This document shows positions 45,516 to 57,911 of a DNA stretch of 64,000 bases, in pieces. Both the position numbers and the translations under genes were made by a program. The notes beneath the pieces were generated by a model. That model was not told the origin of the DNA. It did not search any database and saw only the letters and a program-made list of their open reading frames with translations. This DNA is from Jaltomata sinuosa (lineage: Eukaryota; Streptophyta; Magnoliopsida; Solanales; Solanaceae): NCBI GenBank assembly GCA_003996215.1, contig QJPP01000860.1, forward strand, positions 434,001 to 498,000. The letters are read 5' to 3'. The number at the start of each line of letters is the position of its first letter. The first letter of the stretch is position 1.

Positions 45516-48500
45516 TGTCACGACCCAAAATCGGGTCATAATGGCTTCTACATAACTCCCTAGTAGACAAGCCTAACCCCAATATGCGGATGACCATAAA
45601 TAATAATTAAACTAAAGAAAAGAGGAGGACATAAACGAAAAGACAGGGCCAATGGCATATATACATACCATCGTACAAAATATACATAAAAATGCCCTAA
45701 AGTGACTAATAAGAAAAAACAGACTCGAGAACCAACCTAGACCTGGTGTCACTAGTACAAGAGCGACTAATGTAAAGAGTAGCTATACAACAGATGATCT
45801 ATCCAAAATACAAAATATAGACAAAATGTACAAGATGGAAAGCATGTAAAATCTCCAAAAGCGTTGGGAGCTAACCGCGATCCGAACAGCAACGGGTCTC
45901 ATACACAGGAGATCAGTGAGGGTGGCTCCTACTAGGTGATGCATAAGAAAAAGAGATGCATAGTGTAGTATGAGTACCAAGACAATGGGTACTCAGTAGG
46001 TATCATTGGTCGACCGAGCGCAGAAAGATAATATATACAAATAAATTACAGGAAAGCAACTAGCTCTACAGGGATCCACCTAAATCTAATTATAAAGCCG
46101 GAGACATGCCAATAAACCAACGAAAGAAAAGGAAAGGAAAAAAACATCAAGCCAAACAGAGTCAATCCACGTGCCAAAGCAAATGCAATGTGGTGCACGA
46201 TGATGCATGTATAAATGCAATATAATATAAACCCGAAATACCGCATCGAGCCTCTGGAATACCACATCGGACTATGCATATATATGTGAAATAGTAAAAT
46301 AACCGGAATAACGCATCGGGGGTTCGGAATAACGCATCGGACTATAAATATGTATATATGAGAATAAAATACCCAGAATAACGCATCGACAGTCCAGAAT
46401 ACCGCATCAGACTATAAATATATGCATAAAATAGTAGTTTCTTCTTTTCTTTCCAAAATCCCATAGTAATACTCATAGTAATTTTTATTTAAGTCAAAAA
46501 ATCTCTACAACCATAGTAAAGCCTCATTTCAAACCAAAAACCTTTGAAAACACATCCTTGTCGTACCAATGATATGCCATGAGATATGAGTATGAAATTC
46601 ACAAACAGAGGAAAAACGACTCCATCAAATCAAACAGGGCTAGAATACCCTCCAAACCAAGAGAACTAACATGGAACTCCGTCCAAATCCTAGCGATGGA
46701 CTCAGTCCCACAGTTAAACACAACGATAGAATAAAGCGGTAAACCAGAAATAAAAGCAAAAACAAAGAGAAAACTCTATTCTACCTCTAAAGTCTCCTAA
46801 AGACATGCTAAGGATTCTATACTAGTCACATAGAAGAAGCAAGCTCCTAGGCTAAGGATAACATACAGTTCTAGGCCAAAAACCCGAAATTGTCAATTAA
46901 CATGATAAACAGGATTCAAGCCTAAAGTCTATCTAAAATCCAACCTAGCATTCCTGTAACATACAAATATATATTATCTAACTAACTAAGTCTAAAAGGT
47001 AAAGCGTAACCTACCTCGGGGCCGAACTGCAGGCACGAACAATTACTCGTGTGCCTTCCCCTTCTGAACAGCCTTAGAAAGCTACCACGCTATCAAGAAC
47101 ATAAACTAGGTGTCAAGACAAGAATAATGACACCCATATTGCTATATTGAAAAATTGGCTGGAAATTGGGTCAGAAAAATGATCCTCGAGGCCTGCTCAA
47201 CGAAACAGAAAACAAAAAATCACAACTATGCTCGCGGTGGGTTAAGAAATCCATGCCCAATGTTTGGGTACAAATGAAGCTCAATTCGGGGCCCAAAACA
47301 GCCCTGAAGTGCTACTACTTCACAGAATTTAAATGGGAAAAACTCCGAATTAAAGGCGGGAACCTACCTCGACAAGAGGAATACAACACGGAGGTGAGTT
47401 GGACGAATTTTCTAGCATGTATCCCACAGAATCATATTTCCCACAAGGATCACCCCAACCTTCAGAATTCACAACAATGGAGTTTTAGCGGGAGAATTAT
47501 AAGAATAAACATCGAAGGAGGAAAAGGGTGACGAGAGGACTTACCGTATGAAGGACACTGAGCAAGGAAGCTGGAAGTAAGAGCTTTAGAGCTTTGACAA
47601 TGGAGTTTTTCAAAGTGAAAGAAAGAGAAACGGAGTTGAAGTTTTTATATAACTGCCAGGGGTCCTTTATCGCGATCGCCACAGAACCCTCGCATTCGCG
47701 AGGAACAGCTGGCCAAACCATCACGATCGCGATGGTCCAAGCCGCATTCGCGAAGAGGTAGACAGCCGGGTCCCAGCCGGCTACATCACGAACGCGATGG
47801 AAACCCTTCGCGAATGCGATGGTCAAGAAACCACACAATCGCGAACGCGATGGGATCCTCGCGATCGTGAAGAGCAAAAGGGTCTGCAACTTAATGCAGC
47901 AACTAGCAATTTCCCCAAGTCCAAAACTCTTTCGTCGGACCCTCAGGATTCATCCAGAACTCCGTGAACACAAACCAACCATGCTGCCCGACCAAAAATG
48001 GCATTCTGGACTCAATGGAAATGATGAAACTCCCAACAAAGATCGATTTAACAAAAAGTGGACCCCACGCCCAAAACCAACTCGAAACTCAAAACCCAAA
48101 ATCAAGTCTGGAAGCCTCAGGACTTGAAACAAAGGTCCTCCTAGCCCAAAGTTGAAATTTCGGAGCTAACGGAATGTTTACCCAAGTCAACATTACCAGT
48201 CAACCTTGCTTAAAAACACACAAAGTAGCACAAAACTAAACCGAAAGCACTCAGACCCAAACCAATGGTCCCACTAAGCCAAAATCCATGTTATGCAGCC
48301 AACAGAACTGTCAAAATTTGATTCTGAGCGCATTTACCAAGAAAGTTGACTAAAGTCAAATATTTTCCAATTTAAGTGCTAAAATAGGGAAATGGTCATA
48401 AAGACCTAGCGGACAGCCCGGGCATCGAATAATTAGTTCCGGCAAGATATAAATGACCTGTAGCCACTAAGAGAAAGCTTGAAACACAGAAAAGCATAAA

Positions 48501-48531
48501 AAATAGAAAAATAACCTGGAGGGTTATTACA
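45516..48531 (-). repeat. A2 3' LTR (3016 bp)
   Basis: Starts tgtcacgacccaaaatcggg and ends ggagggttattaca. Aligns along its length with the A1 LTRs. It shares the minus-strand GCCTACTGAGTACCC block and the gcgatcgc-rich stretch near 47660-47870. No coding region is supported. Confidence 0.9.
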
Positions 48532-48559
48532 ACATCCACTACTTAAAGAACTTTTGTCC

Positions 48560-49140
48560 ATGAAAGTTAGAAAAATCATAGTACCTGAAGACTCGAAAAG
48601 ATGAGGATAACAGGTCCGTATGTCAGTCTCGATCTCCCGAGTAGCCTCCTCGATAGGACGATGCCGCCACTGAACTTTAACTGACAAAATCTCCTTGGAC
48701 CTCAATTCCTAACCTGCCTATCCAATATAGCAACAAGCTCCTCCTCAAAGGCAAAGGACTCATCCAACTGAACCAACTATAACTCAAGCACATGAGACTC
48801 ATCCGAAATATACCACCACAACATAGAAACATGATACACCGGATGAACACTAGAAAGAGAAGGAGGCAAGGCTAACTCATAAGCAACCCCTCCAAATGGA
48901 CTAATAAACCTTGGACTGAGCTTACCCTTCCTCCCAAATAGCATCACTCCATTCATGGGCGATACCTGAAGGAACACACTGTCACCAACCATAAACTCAA
49001 GGTTTCGAACTATCCGGTTAGCATAACTTTCTTGCCTACTCTGGGCAGTACGAAGTCTCTCCTGAATAACGCAAACTCTATCCATAGAATCACGAAGCAA
49101 ATCAGTACCTCACGGCCTAACCTCGAAAGCATCAAACCAA
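48560..49140 (-). pseudogene. A2 integrase C-terminus and chromodomain
   Basis: Frame 49100-48777 has RLRTAQSRQESYANRIVRNL, VGDSVFLQVSPMNGV and KGKLSPRFISPF, with a gap of about 7 residues after the GPF/Y-type motif compared with A1. Frame 48705-48560 holds the chromodomain end, KEILSVKVQWRHRPIEEATR. A frameshift between them disrupts the ILDR segment. Confidence 0.82.
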
Positions 49141-49960
49141 CCCACTGGAGATTTACAATATCTACCATACAATGCCTTGAAAGGAGCCAATCTGAATGCT
49201 GGAATGGTAAGTATTTTTATATGCGAACTCTGCCAAGGATAAACACTGGTCCCACTTACCCCCAAAATCAATAACGCAGGCTCGCAACATATCCTTCAAA
49301 ACCTGAATAGTGCTATTTGACTGACCATCTATCTGCGGATGAAAAATAGTGCTAAGCTCAACTCTAGTAGCCAACTCTCTCTGAATAGACTGCCAAAAGT
49401 GCAAAGTAAACTTATTACCTCGGTCAAAAATGATAGAAACTGGCACACCATGCAAATGGAAAATCTCCCAAATATAGATCTGAGCAAACCTCTCAGAACT
49501 GTAAGAAGTCTGAACTGGCAGAAAGTTGGCAGACTTTGTGAGCCTATCCATGATAACCCAAATAACATAAAATCTCCATAAAGTACCTGGCAATCCAACT
49601 ACAAAGTCCATAGATATACGCTCCTATTTCCACTTTAGAATGGGTAGTCACTATGATAAACCACCTGGCCTCTAGTGCTCGAACTTCACCTGCTGACAGT
49701 TCAAGCACCTGGATACAAAAGCCAAAATATCCCTCTTCATCCCACACAACCAGTAGTGCTGCCTCAGGTCTAGATACATCTTAGCTGCTTTGCGATAAAT
49801 GAAATATATAGAAAAATGAGCCTCCTCCAGTATCAATTTGACCAAGTCACCAACTTTAGGAATGCAAATACGACCCTCGATCCTCAGAATACCCTCTTAA
49901 TCTAAACTGGCCTTCCTAGCCTCACCACTCAACACCTTGTCATGAATTATCCTCAATCTT
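49141..49960 (-). pseudogene. A2 integrase core, catalytic Glu lost
   Basis: The core in 49611-49162 reads MDFVVGLPGTLWRFYVIWVI (first Asp), IIFDRGNKFTLHFW (second Asp kept) and DGQSNSTIQVLKDML, where A1 and B1 have QSERTIQ and QFERTIL. The catalytic Glu is Asn here. The zinc region (49860-49650) is in a different frame with CIQVLELSAGE-type shifted sequence. The enzyme would have inserted the cDNA copy. Confidence 0.84.
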
Positions 49961-50532
49961 GCATCATCCAACTGCTGTGCCCGAATCTGCTAAACCAAGG
50001 AAGACTTAGCCTCAACACAAGCAAGAATATGGCCCAGCTCAGAAATAACAAGTCGAATCAACCTGCTAGCCAAGGACTGGATGTCCCAAGCTAAAGGTCG
50101 CTCCTCCATAGCTAAGAAAGCCAAGCTACCCATATTTACTGCCTTCCAGCTCAAGGCATCCGCTACCACGTTTGCCTTGCCTGGATGACAGAGAATAGAG
50201 ATGTCATAGTCTTTCAGTAACTCCAACCACCTACGCTGCCTCAAATTTAGATCCTTCCGGCTGGAGATGTACTAAAGACTATGATGGTCAGTAAAGTTCT
50301 CACAATGCATGCTATAAAGATAATGCCTCCACATCTTTAACGCGAAGACTATCACTGCTAACTCTAAGTCATGTGTAGGGTAGTTCCTCTGCTGCATCAA
50401 CACTATACCCAAACCAATACCTGACACATCACAATATACGATGAAACCCTAACCCTCGACTGGAAGATTAAGAATTGGAGCTGAAGTCAACAAGGCCTTG
50501 AGCTTCAGAAAGCTTGCCTCACACTCATCTGA
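49961..50532 (-). pseudogene. A2 RNase H domain
   Basis: Only the C-terminal part is open (50244-49990), with RQRRWLELLKDYDISILCHP and NVVADALSWK. Upstream, stops and an about 50-bp loss near 50395 remove the ASRQLKVHERN block present in A1. The acidic start of the domain is still readable near 50440 with substitutions. Confidence 0.75.
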
Positions 50533-51270
50533 CTACTGGAAGGGAACATTCTTCTGAGACAATCTAGTCAATGAAGCTGCTATCGAAGAAAATCCCTTCA
50601 CAAACCATCTGTAATAACCTGCTAAACCGATAAAACTGTGAACCTCGGTAGGAGAAGTAGGCCTGGCCAAATCATGAACTGCTGTAATCTTCATCGTATC
50701 TACCATAATCCCATCCTTGGACACCATGTTCCCCAAGAATACCACAAACTCAAGCCAAAACTCACACTTAGTAAATTTGGCATACAACTGGTGGTCTCGC
50801 AAAGCCTGAAGTACAACTTTAAAATGTTGCCCATGCTCCTCCATACTCCTTGAATAAAGTAGAATGTTATCGATGAACAGAATCACAAATGAATCCAGGT
50901 ATACACTGAATACACGGTTCATCATCTCAATAAATGCTGATGGGGCATTAGTCAACCCAAAGGATATGACTAGGAACTCATAATGGCCCTATCAAGTCCT
51001 AAATGCAGTCTTTGGGATGTCCTCAGCCCTAATAATTAACTTGGTATAACCGGACCTCAAATCTATCTTAGAGAACACCGCTGCACCTTGTAGCTAGTCA
51101 AACAAGTCATCAATATGTGGCATCAGATATTTGTTCTTAACTGTCACCTTATTCAACTGCCTGTAGTCGATACACATACAAATAGACCCATCCTTCTTGT
51201 TCACAAACAGAACCAAAACACCCCACGGAGACACACTAGGCCGGATGAACCCTCTACTCAACAGATCAAC
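50533..51270 (-). pseudogene. A2 reverse transcriptase, catalytic motif altered
   Basis: The open part 50955-50533 reads TNAPSAFIEMMNRVFSVYLD, then VILFIDNILLYSRS, where the catalytic FIDD has become FIDN. Two adjacent stops lie just upstream near 50987, at the position of RY in A1 TRYGHY. LGNMVSKDGIMVD and FIGLAGYYRWF follow. The fingers region (51250-51000) is readable but has stops. Confidence 0.84.
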
Positions 51271-51950
51271 TCAATAGGTGCCATCTAATATGGCGGGATA
51301 GAAATGGGCTTGGTGCCCAGCTCGACATCGATACAAAAATCAATGTTACGATTAGGAGGAAGACCTGGAAGATCAGAAGGAAATACATCTGAATACTCGC
51401 AAACCACAAGAACAGACTCAAGAGAGGGTATGGTGGCACTAGTATCACAGATGTAGGCAAGATAAACTAAGCACCCATTCCCAACCAGCCCCTAGGCGCT
51501 CAGAAAGGCTATAACTCCCCTCGGCATGTGGCTATCAACTCCCTTCCATATGATAGGAGGGATACCAGGCATCCGAAGAGTAACTGTCTAGGAGAAATAA
51601 TCCAAGACTGCATGATAAGGAGACAACCAATCCATGCCCAAGATCACATCAAAATCAACCATATCAAGGACAACCAAGTCTACCCACGTGGCATACCCAA
51701 AGATAGTAACCATACAAACCCGATACACCTGATCCACTACTAAAGAATCACCTACTAGGTAGATACACGCAAGGGTGCAGGCAAAGACTCACAATTAGAC
51801 TCCAGATGAGTAGCATAATAAGCAGATACATATGAGAATGTAGACCCCGGATCAAACAAAGCTGAAGCAGACTGATGAAAAATAGAGATCGTACCTATGA
51901 TCACAACATCTGAAGCCTCGACCTCTGTCCATCCCAGAACTGCATACATG
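51271..51950 (-). pseudogene. A2 aspartic protease and linker
   Basis: ALFDPGSTFSYVSAYYATHL lies near 51870-51815, with an out-of-frame join at about 51755. VDFDVILGMDWLSPYHAVLD follows near 51640, then the linker with VVCEYSDVFPSDLPGLPP near 51370. Arrangement and motifs follow A1. Confidence 0.8.
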
Positions 51951-53296
51951 TATTACCAACAACCATGACCACCTGACCTACTGGACTGAGGACCACCTCT
52001 AGTACTATGGGGACAACCCCTACTACCATGTGAACTGCCTCTAGTTGGAGGTGCAGGAGCCCTAGGGGCTTTAACCAACTGATCTTGTTGCCTAAGGTGT
52101 TGTGCCGTCGGGCACTCTCTAGCAAAGTGGCCCATCTCGCCACACTCATAACAACCCTGACCCCATGTATTCCACTGTGAAGACTCGGACAAATCAGAAT
52201 GACCACCATGACCTGTTGACCCTAAATGACCATCTCGTATGGAGCAGGAATGATACTCTGACCCTCAGTAGTCTGTAATGCCACACGAACAGGCCGGCTC
52301 AGTTGGAAACACTGCTGGTGCTGACCTCTACCATAGTAGCCCCTACCACGGCCCTGTGAACTATTGAAACTGCCCTAGTGGTGAGGCCTCTTATTACTAC
52401 CCCCTTGGTCCTCGCGAAGTACACCCTCAATAGTACGGTCATGATCAACTACCTTAAGAAAAGACTAACCCAATGCTACCCCACCCTCTGTGATTAAGCA
52501 AAGATGCAAAGTCAAACCTCAAACAAATCAGCATACTCTCTCATGCTCGATTGACAGAATAATAGTGGCGTGTCTAGACAAGTGATAGAACCGAACCTCA
52601 TACTCAGACACAGTCATAGAGCCCTTTTCCAACCCAACAAACTGATCCATCAAACACTCCTTCATGCTACGCGGCACATCCATCGGAAACACGGTGTAAT
52701 CGGCTCCATGAGACTCAACTAAACCCAAAATATGTAACCTCTCCTGGAAGCTAGTCAGAAACTCATGCGCATCCTCCCTAGAAGCACCTGAGAACCTCGA
52801 AGGACCTGATCTCAAGAACCTACCAAGCATTTTTTGCTCCTTAGAAGACATAACTTGCACGGCTGGAAGAGGGGGAGCAACTGCAGGGACAAGTAGTATC
52901 TCAAATCTTGGAGCCGCAGCAGTAGGCTGTGCTTCTGAACCTTGTGCTTCCACCTGAGCTGAAGTCTGAGCCTCACCTCGAACCTGAGAACCAATGCTAG
53001 GCTGGAGTCATACCCTTAAGAAACCCTAACAATAGAACTAGGGTGTCCTGCAATTCTGGAGTAGCCATAAAACCTGCTGAATGCTAGGCTGTCCCCATAT
53101 GCTTCGACTCATACTGAACCTTATCCACTCTAACCTCAGTCTCTGGTGACGGTAGTCTAGCCTGGGCCCGAGCTGGCACCACATACCATGCTCTACCTCG
53201 ACCTCTAGGTCGACTTCTATCTCGTCCTTTAGCTGGGGCTCTAACTGAAGAAGGAGGGACCTCATCCTCACCCGATGTAGATCTCGTCCGAACCAT
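51951..53296 (-). pseudogene. A2 gag, with intact zinc knuckle and an internal deletion
   Basis: Starts at an ATG at 53296 (MVRTRSTSGEDEVPPSSVRA) and stays open for 70 codons before a stop. The capsid part in 52953-52528 has AHEFLTSFQERLHILGLVES and YTVFPMD directly joined in frame to VPRSMKECLMDQF. A1 has about 40 more residues here, including the KQWWRSY segment. The knuckle near 52155 reads CYECGEMGHFARECP, the full CX2CX4HX4C. Confidence 0.8.
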
Positions 53297-53488
53297 CTGA
53301 TAAAGAGAGAAACAAAGATACTCAGATGTTGATCAAGTCAATAACGCACAACAAGGAATCAACAATATGACGTATTTCCTAGGAATGTTCTATAGTATCT
53401 CATAGATTGTATACAGATATCATCGTACATATCCACGAGACGCTACTTGTAACTTTGCTCTTATACTAGTGAGACCGGTGAACCTAGA

Positions 53489-53500
53489 GCTGTGATACCA
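53489..53500 (-). other. A2 primer-binding site
   Basis: The plus strand gctgtgatacca is the inverse of TGGTATCACAGC, a mutated form of TGGTATCAGAGC. It sits three bases from the 5' LTR. Confidence 0.75.
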
Positions 53501-53503
53501 CTC

Positions 53504-55536
53504 TGCCATGACCTAAAACCGAGCCAAGATGGCATCTACATAATCCCCCAGTAGACAAACCTAACCCAAACATGCGGAAGACAATAAATAAGAATTAAAC
53601 TAAAGAAAAGTGGAAGACATAAACGAAAAGACAGGGCCAATAGCATATATACATACCATCGTAGAAAATATACATAAGAAGGCCCTAAAGTGACCAATGA
53701 GACAAAACAAACTCGAGAACCAACCCGGACCTGGTGTCACTAGTACAAGATCGACTGAAGTAAGGAGTAGCTATACAACAGATGTTATCTATCTAAAAGA
53801 CAAAATATAGACAGAATGTACAAGATGGAAAGTATGTAAAGTCTCCAAAAGCACCGGGTGCTCACAACGATTCGAACAGTAATGGGTCTCGAATGACAGG
53901 AGATCAGTGAGGGTGGCTCATACTAGGTGTTGCATCAGAAAAAGAGATGCAGAGTGAAGTATGAAAACCAAGACAACGGGTACTCTATAGGCATAATAGG
54001 CCGACCGAGCGCAGAAAGATAATATATATAAATAGATTACTGGAAAGCAGCTAGCTATACAGGGATCCACCTAAATCTAGTTATAAAGCTTGATACATGC
54101 CAAAAAACCAACAAAAGAAAAGGAAAGGAAAACAAAATCAAGCAAACCAGAGTCAATCCATGTGCCAATACAAATGCAATGCGGTGCACGATGATGCATG
54201 TATGAATGCAATATAATATAAACCTGGAATACTGCATCGCGCTCCCGGAATACAACATCAGCCTATGCATATATATGTGTGGAATAGTAAAATACCTAGA
54301 ATAATGCATCGGGGGTCCATAATACAGCATCGGACTATAAATATGTATATATGAGATTAAAATACCCAGAATAATGAATCGGGGGTCCAGAATACCACAT
54401 CGGACTATAAACATATGCATAAAATAGTAGTTTCTCCTTTTCTTTCCAAAATCCCATAATAATACTCAAAGTAATTTTTATTTAATTCCAGAAATCTCCA
54501 CAACCATAGCAAAGCCTCATTTTAAACCAAAAACCTTTGAAAACACATCCATGTCATACCAATGATATGCCATGCGATATGAGTATGAAAGTTCACAAAC
54601 AGAGGAAAAACCACGCTATAAAATCAAACACGGCAAGAATACCCTTCAAACCAAGAGAACAAACCTGGAACTCCATCCAAATTTTAGCCAGGGCCTCGGG
54701 CCCATAGTTACACACAATGATAGAATAAAGCAGTAAAGCAGAAATAAAAGTGAAAATCATGGGAAAACTCTATTCTACCTCTAAATTATCCTAAAACATG
54801 CTAAGGATTCTATACTAGTTGCACAGAAGAAGCAAGCTCCTAGGCTAAGGATAACATACAGTTCTAGGCTAAAAACTCAAAATGACCAATTAACATGATA
54901 AACAAGATTCAAGCCTAAAGTCTATCTAAAATCCAACATAGCATTCCAGTAACATACAAATATATATTATCTAGCTAACTCAGTGTAAAAGGTAAACCGT
55001 AACCTACCTCGGGGCTGAACTGCAAGCACGAACCGTCACTCGTGTGTCTTCCCCTTCCGAACAGCCTCAAAAAGCTACAACGCTATCAAGAACATAAACT
55101 AGGTTCTAAGACGAGAAGAATAAAACTCATATTGCTACAGATAAAAATGGGCCAAAAACATGGGTAGGAAAAATGACCCTCGGGTCTCGCACAACGAAAT
55201 AGAAAATAAAAGTCACAACTATGCGCGCGGTAGGTTAAGGAACATATGCCCAAAGTTTGGACGTGAATGGAGCTCGATTAGGGGTCCAAAACAACCCTTA
55301 AGTGCTACTACTTCACGTAATTAAAACGGAAAAAACACGAAATTAAAGGCGGGAACCTACCTCGACAAGAGAAATACGTTATGGAGGTGAGTTGCACAAA
55401 TTTTCTAGCATGTAGCCCATGGAATCAGATTTCCCTCAAGGATCACCCCAACCTTAAAAATTCACAACAATGGAGTTTTAGCGGGAAAATTATGAGAATA
55501 AACACGGAAGGAGGAGAGGGGTGACGAGGGGACTTA
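53504..55536 (-). repeat. A2 5' LTR, about one third missing
   Basis: Starts tgccatgacctaaaaccgag and follows 45516-47537 to gtgacgaggggactta. The remaining 1 kb of U3, including the gcgatcgc-rich stretch and the LTR terminus, is absent. Confidence 0.87.
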
Positions 55537-56640
55537 AGAAATTACCTTTTCATGTTGTATCAAAACACAAACCAGCCTAATGCTTAAAACATCACAATAC
55601 ATTGTGTAGCCCTCTGGACCTTCTTGTGTTGTCCGAACTGGTGTTGAAGTCAATCTATCTTTCAGCTCTTGGAAACTCTGCTCGTTGGTTGTGTTCTACT
55701 AAAACTTATCTTCTTTATGAGTCAGCTATATCAAGGGCGTTGAAAGTGAAGAAAATCCTTCCATAAACCTTTTTTAATACCCTGTTAACCACAGAAAGCT
55801 GTAAACTTCTGTCAGGATATAGGTCTAGGCCAAGTCTTCACGGACTTAATATTTTGTAAATCAACCTGAATACCAACATCTGATATCATAAGGCCCAAAA
55901 GACCATATAATGCAACCAGAACTCACACTTTGGGATCTTAGCATACAACCTTTAATCTCAGAGTACCTAAACCACTGCTTGAACGTGGTCTCTATGCTCA
56001 GTATCTGAATAAGATATACCAGAATATAGTCAATAATTATAATGATAACAAGCCTAAGAATGGCCTGAAGATACTATTCATTAGGTCCATAAATACTGTT
56101 AGGGCATTGATCAACTCGAGAGACATCACAAGAAACTCAAAATGGTCTTATCTAAGCCTTGAGGTTGTCTTTTGAATATCACTCTCTCAAAGAAGTACAT
56201 GGTTGTACCCTAAATGTAAGTCAATCTTTGAGAAGCATCGGGCATCCTATAGTTGGTAAAAAAAACATCATTCTTTTGTAGTGAATATTTGTCCTTTATA
56301 GTCACCTTATTCAATTTTCGATAATCTATACACTTTTTCAACAATCCATGTTTCTTCTGCTCAAATAACACTAATGCACCCTATGGTGATGCACTAGGCC
56401 TGATGAAGCCCTTATCTAATAAATCTTTCAGTAGTTTATTCAATTCATACAATTTTGTTGTTACCATGCTATATGGGGGAATTGATATCGGATGGACATC
56501 TAGTAATGTATCAGTAGAAAAATCAATCTCCCATTCTCAGGGAATACTAGAAAGTTTGTGTGGAAATAAATCTAGAAACTCATTAACTACTGGAATAAAC
56601 TGAATAGTTAATGGGTTAGCATCAATATCTTAAACTCAAA
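55537..56640 (-). pseudogene. Element F reverse transcriptase and RNase H start, heavily decayed
   Basis: Minus-strand pieces read CIDYRKLNKVTIKDKYSLQK (about 56330-56270), RLYAKIPKCEFWLHYMVF (about 55950-55895), then SFQELKDRLTSTPVRTTQEG (about 55670-55610) and GYTMYCDV. The polymerase catalytic segment near 56080-56010 is unreadable owing to stops and shifts. Order and spacing still match Ty3 RT-RNaseH. Confidence 0.7.
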
Positions 56641-57130
56641 TAGTATGGTAAATGCAGTGTCTGGCAATCATTTTCCTTTCCTGATGATAGGAAATCAACT
56701 TGCCTTTCGGTTTCACTGTATTACCATTCAACTCCTGAGCTACTTCCCCTAGAACGTGGAATCTAACAATCTTTGCTTGGCATTCAACATTGGCATAACA
56801 ATATGACAGGCAATCCATGCCCAAAATAATTTCAATGTCAAGCATTTCTAACTCTATCAGGTCTGCAAAGGTTTGACAGCCAACTATCTCTACCGTACAA
56901 CCTCGACGAACCCTCCTAGCAATAATAGAGTCTCCAACTGGGGTAGACACAGCAAAAGGGTCACTGCAATAGATTTTGTATAATACAAAACTTCACAATG
57001 ATAAATGGGGTAACATACGATAATGTGAATCTTAGATCTATCAAAATATAAACATAATGGGATCAATCACCAAATATACCTATCACAACATCTGGCAAAG
57101 ACTATGATTCTTGATGACCTATAGCGTATA
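56641..57130 (-). pseudogene. Element F aspartic protease
   Basis: Frame 56950-56636 reads MSTPVGDSIIARRVRRGCTV, then MLDIEIILGMDCLSYCYANV, the second conserved protease block (ILGMD followed by L). The usual Trp after ILGMD is Cys. The catalytic DTG-type motif upstream (about 57060-56990) is not readable because of stops and shifts. Confidence 0.72.
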
Positions 57131-57890
57131 TGTGCAATTCTTACCACTGCCAGAACTAGATTCTCCCTCTTGGTGTTGACCTTTACCTGATAAAATATGG
57201 GAACCATGATTTATAGGATCTACTAAGGAAGATGATCATGTTTCTGAGTTGTCTATCTTTACTGAACCTTGTTGGTCCCTAAACAGACATTATCTTTGTA
57301 TATAACCCTCTTGGCCACAAAAATGCATGTTGTAGAGCCCTGATGGCATCTCCTGGCATGTGTTTATTGTATGTATCACAATGTGGCACAACTGATCTAA
57401 ACTGCTTTGGGACTATTGTTGTTGTGAGCCTAATGCTCGTGAGCTCTCACCCAAACTTGACTACCCCCGGTGATCAAAGCTGATACCCTAGGACATTTGT
57501 TGTGGGGGTGTAGGTGGTCTCCCTAAATCTCGATGTCTAGAGCAACCCTGGGCCTGTTTCTAAAACCCGTGGGCATAGCCCTCTTCTGCTGCCCTCTCTT
57601 AACTCTCTTAGTCATATACTGCTGATTTCAAAGAACCTCTATATCCTGTGCAGCAGCATGAATCCACAAGATATACATATAGTCATTATGTGTTGTTTGA
57701 GTACAAGCCCAATAACAATCATATATAATAGGACTCAACCTTTATGACTTAGATCTATTGTACGATTTGAGCAAGAAAAAGGTTAAGCTTCCTGAATAAT
57801 AACTGTAGCTTCCTGCTTATAAAATGTGGTGCACAACACACTTATAAACAAGACTCTATTAGACACACCTTGCACACTCCCTAGGATACA
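57131..57890 (-). pseudogene. Element F gag, remnants only
   Basis: No frame exceeds about 60 codons. A zinc-knuckle-like FCGQEGYIQR is seen near 57320-57290, where family members have CGQEGH. Gly/Gln/Ser-rich linkers surround it. The gag start cannot be placed. Confidence 0.5.
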
Positions 57891-57896
57891 ACGTTG

Positions 57897-57909
57897 CTCT
57901 TATACCAAG
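57897..57909 (-). other. Element F primer-binding site
   Basis: The plus strand gctcttataccaa is the inverse of TTGGTATAAGAGC, a one-base-altered initiator-Met primer site. It lies two to three bases inside the LTR. Confidence 0.75.
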
Positions 57910-57911
57910 TT

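Larger units (their letters stand above)
45516..55536 (-). mobile_element. Chromovirus A2 (Ty3, Tekay/Del-like), 5' LTR truncated
   Basis: Same family and orientation as A1. It has a full left LTR (45516-48531), decayed internal genes (48532-53503) and a right LTR that keeps only about 2 kb (53504-55536). The right end abuts RT/RNaseH of element F, so a deletion or rearrangement removed the LTR end. The last bases before the left LTR are ttttc, one possible target duplication copy. Confidence 0.88.

Noticed and set aside
47497..47889. 130-residue ORF in the A2 LTR
   Set aside because: It lies in the gcgatcgc-rich part of the LTR, and the equivalent stretches of A1 (about 5240-5620 and 13360-13690) do not keep the same frame.
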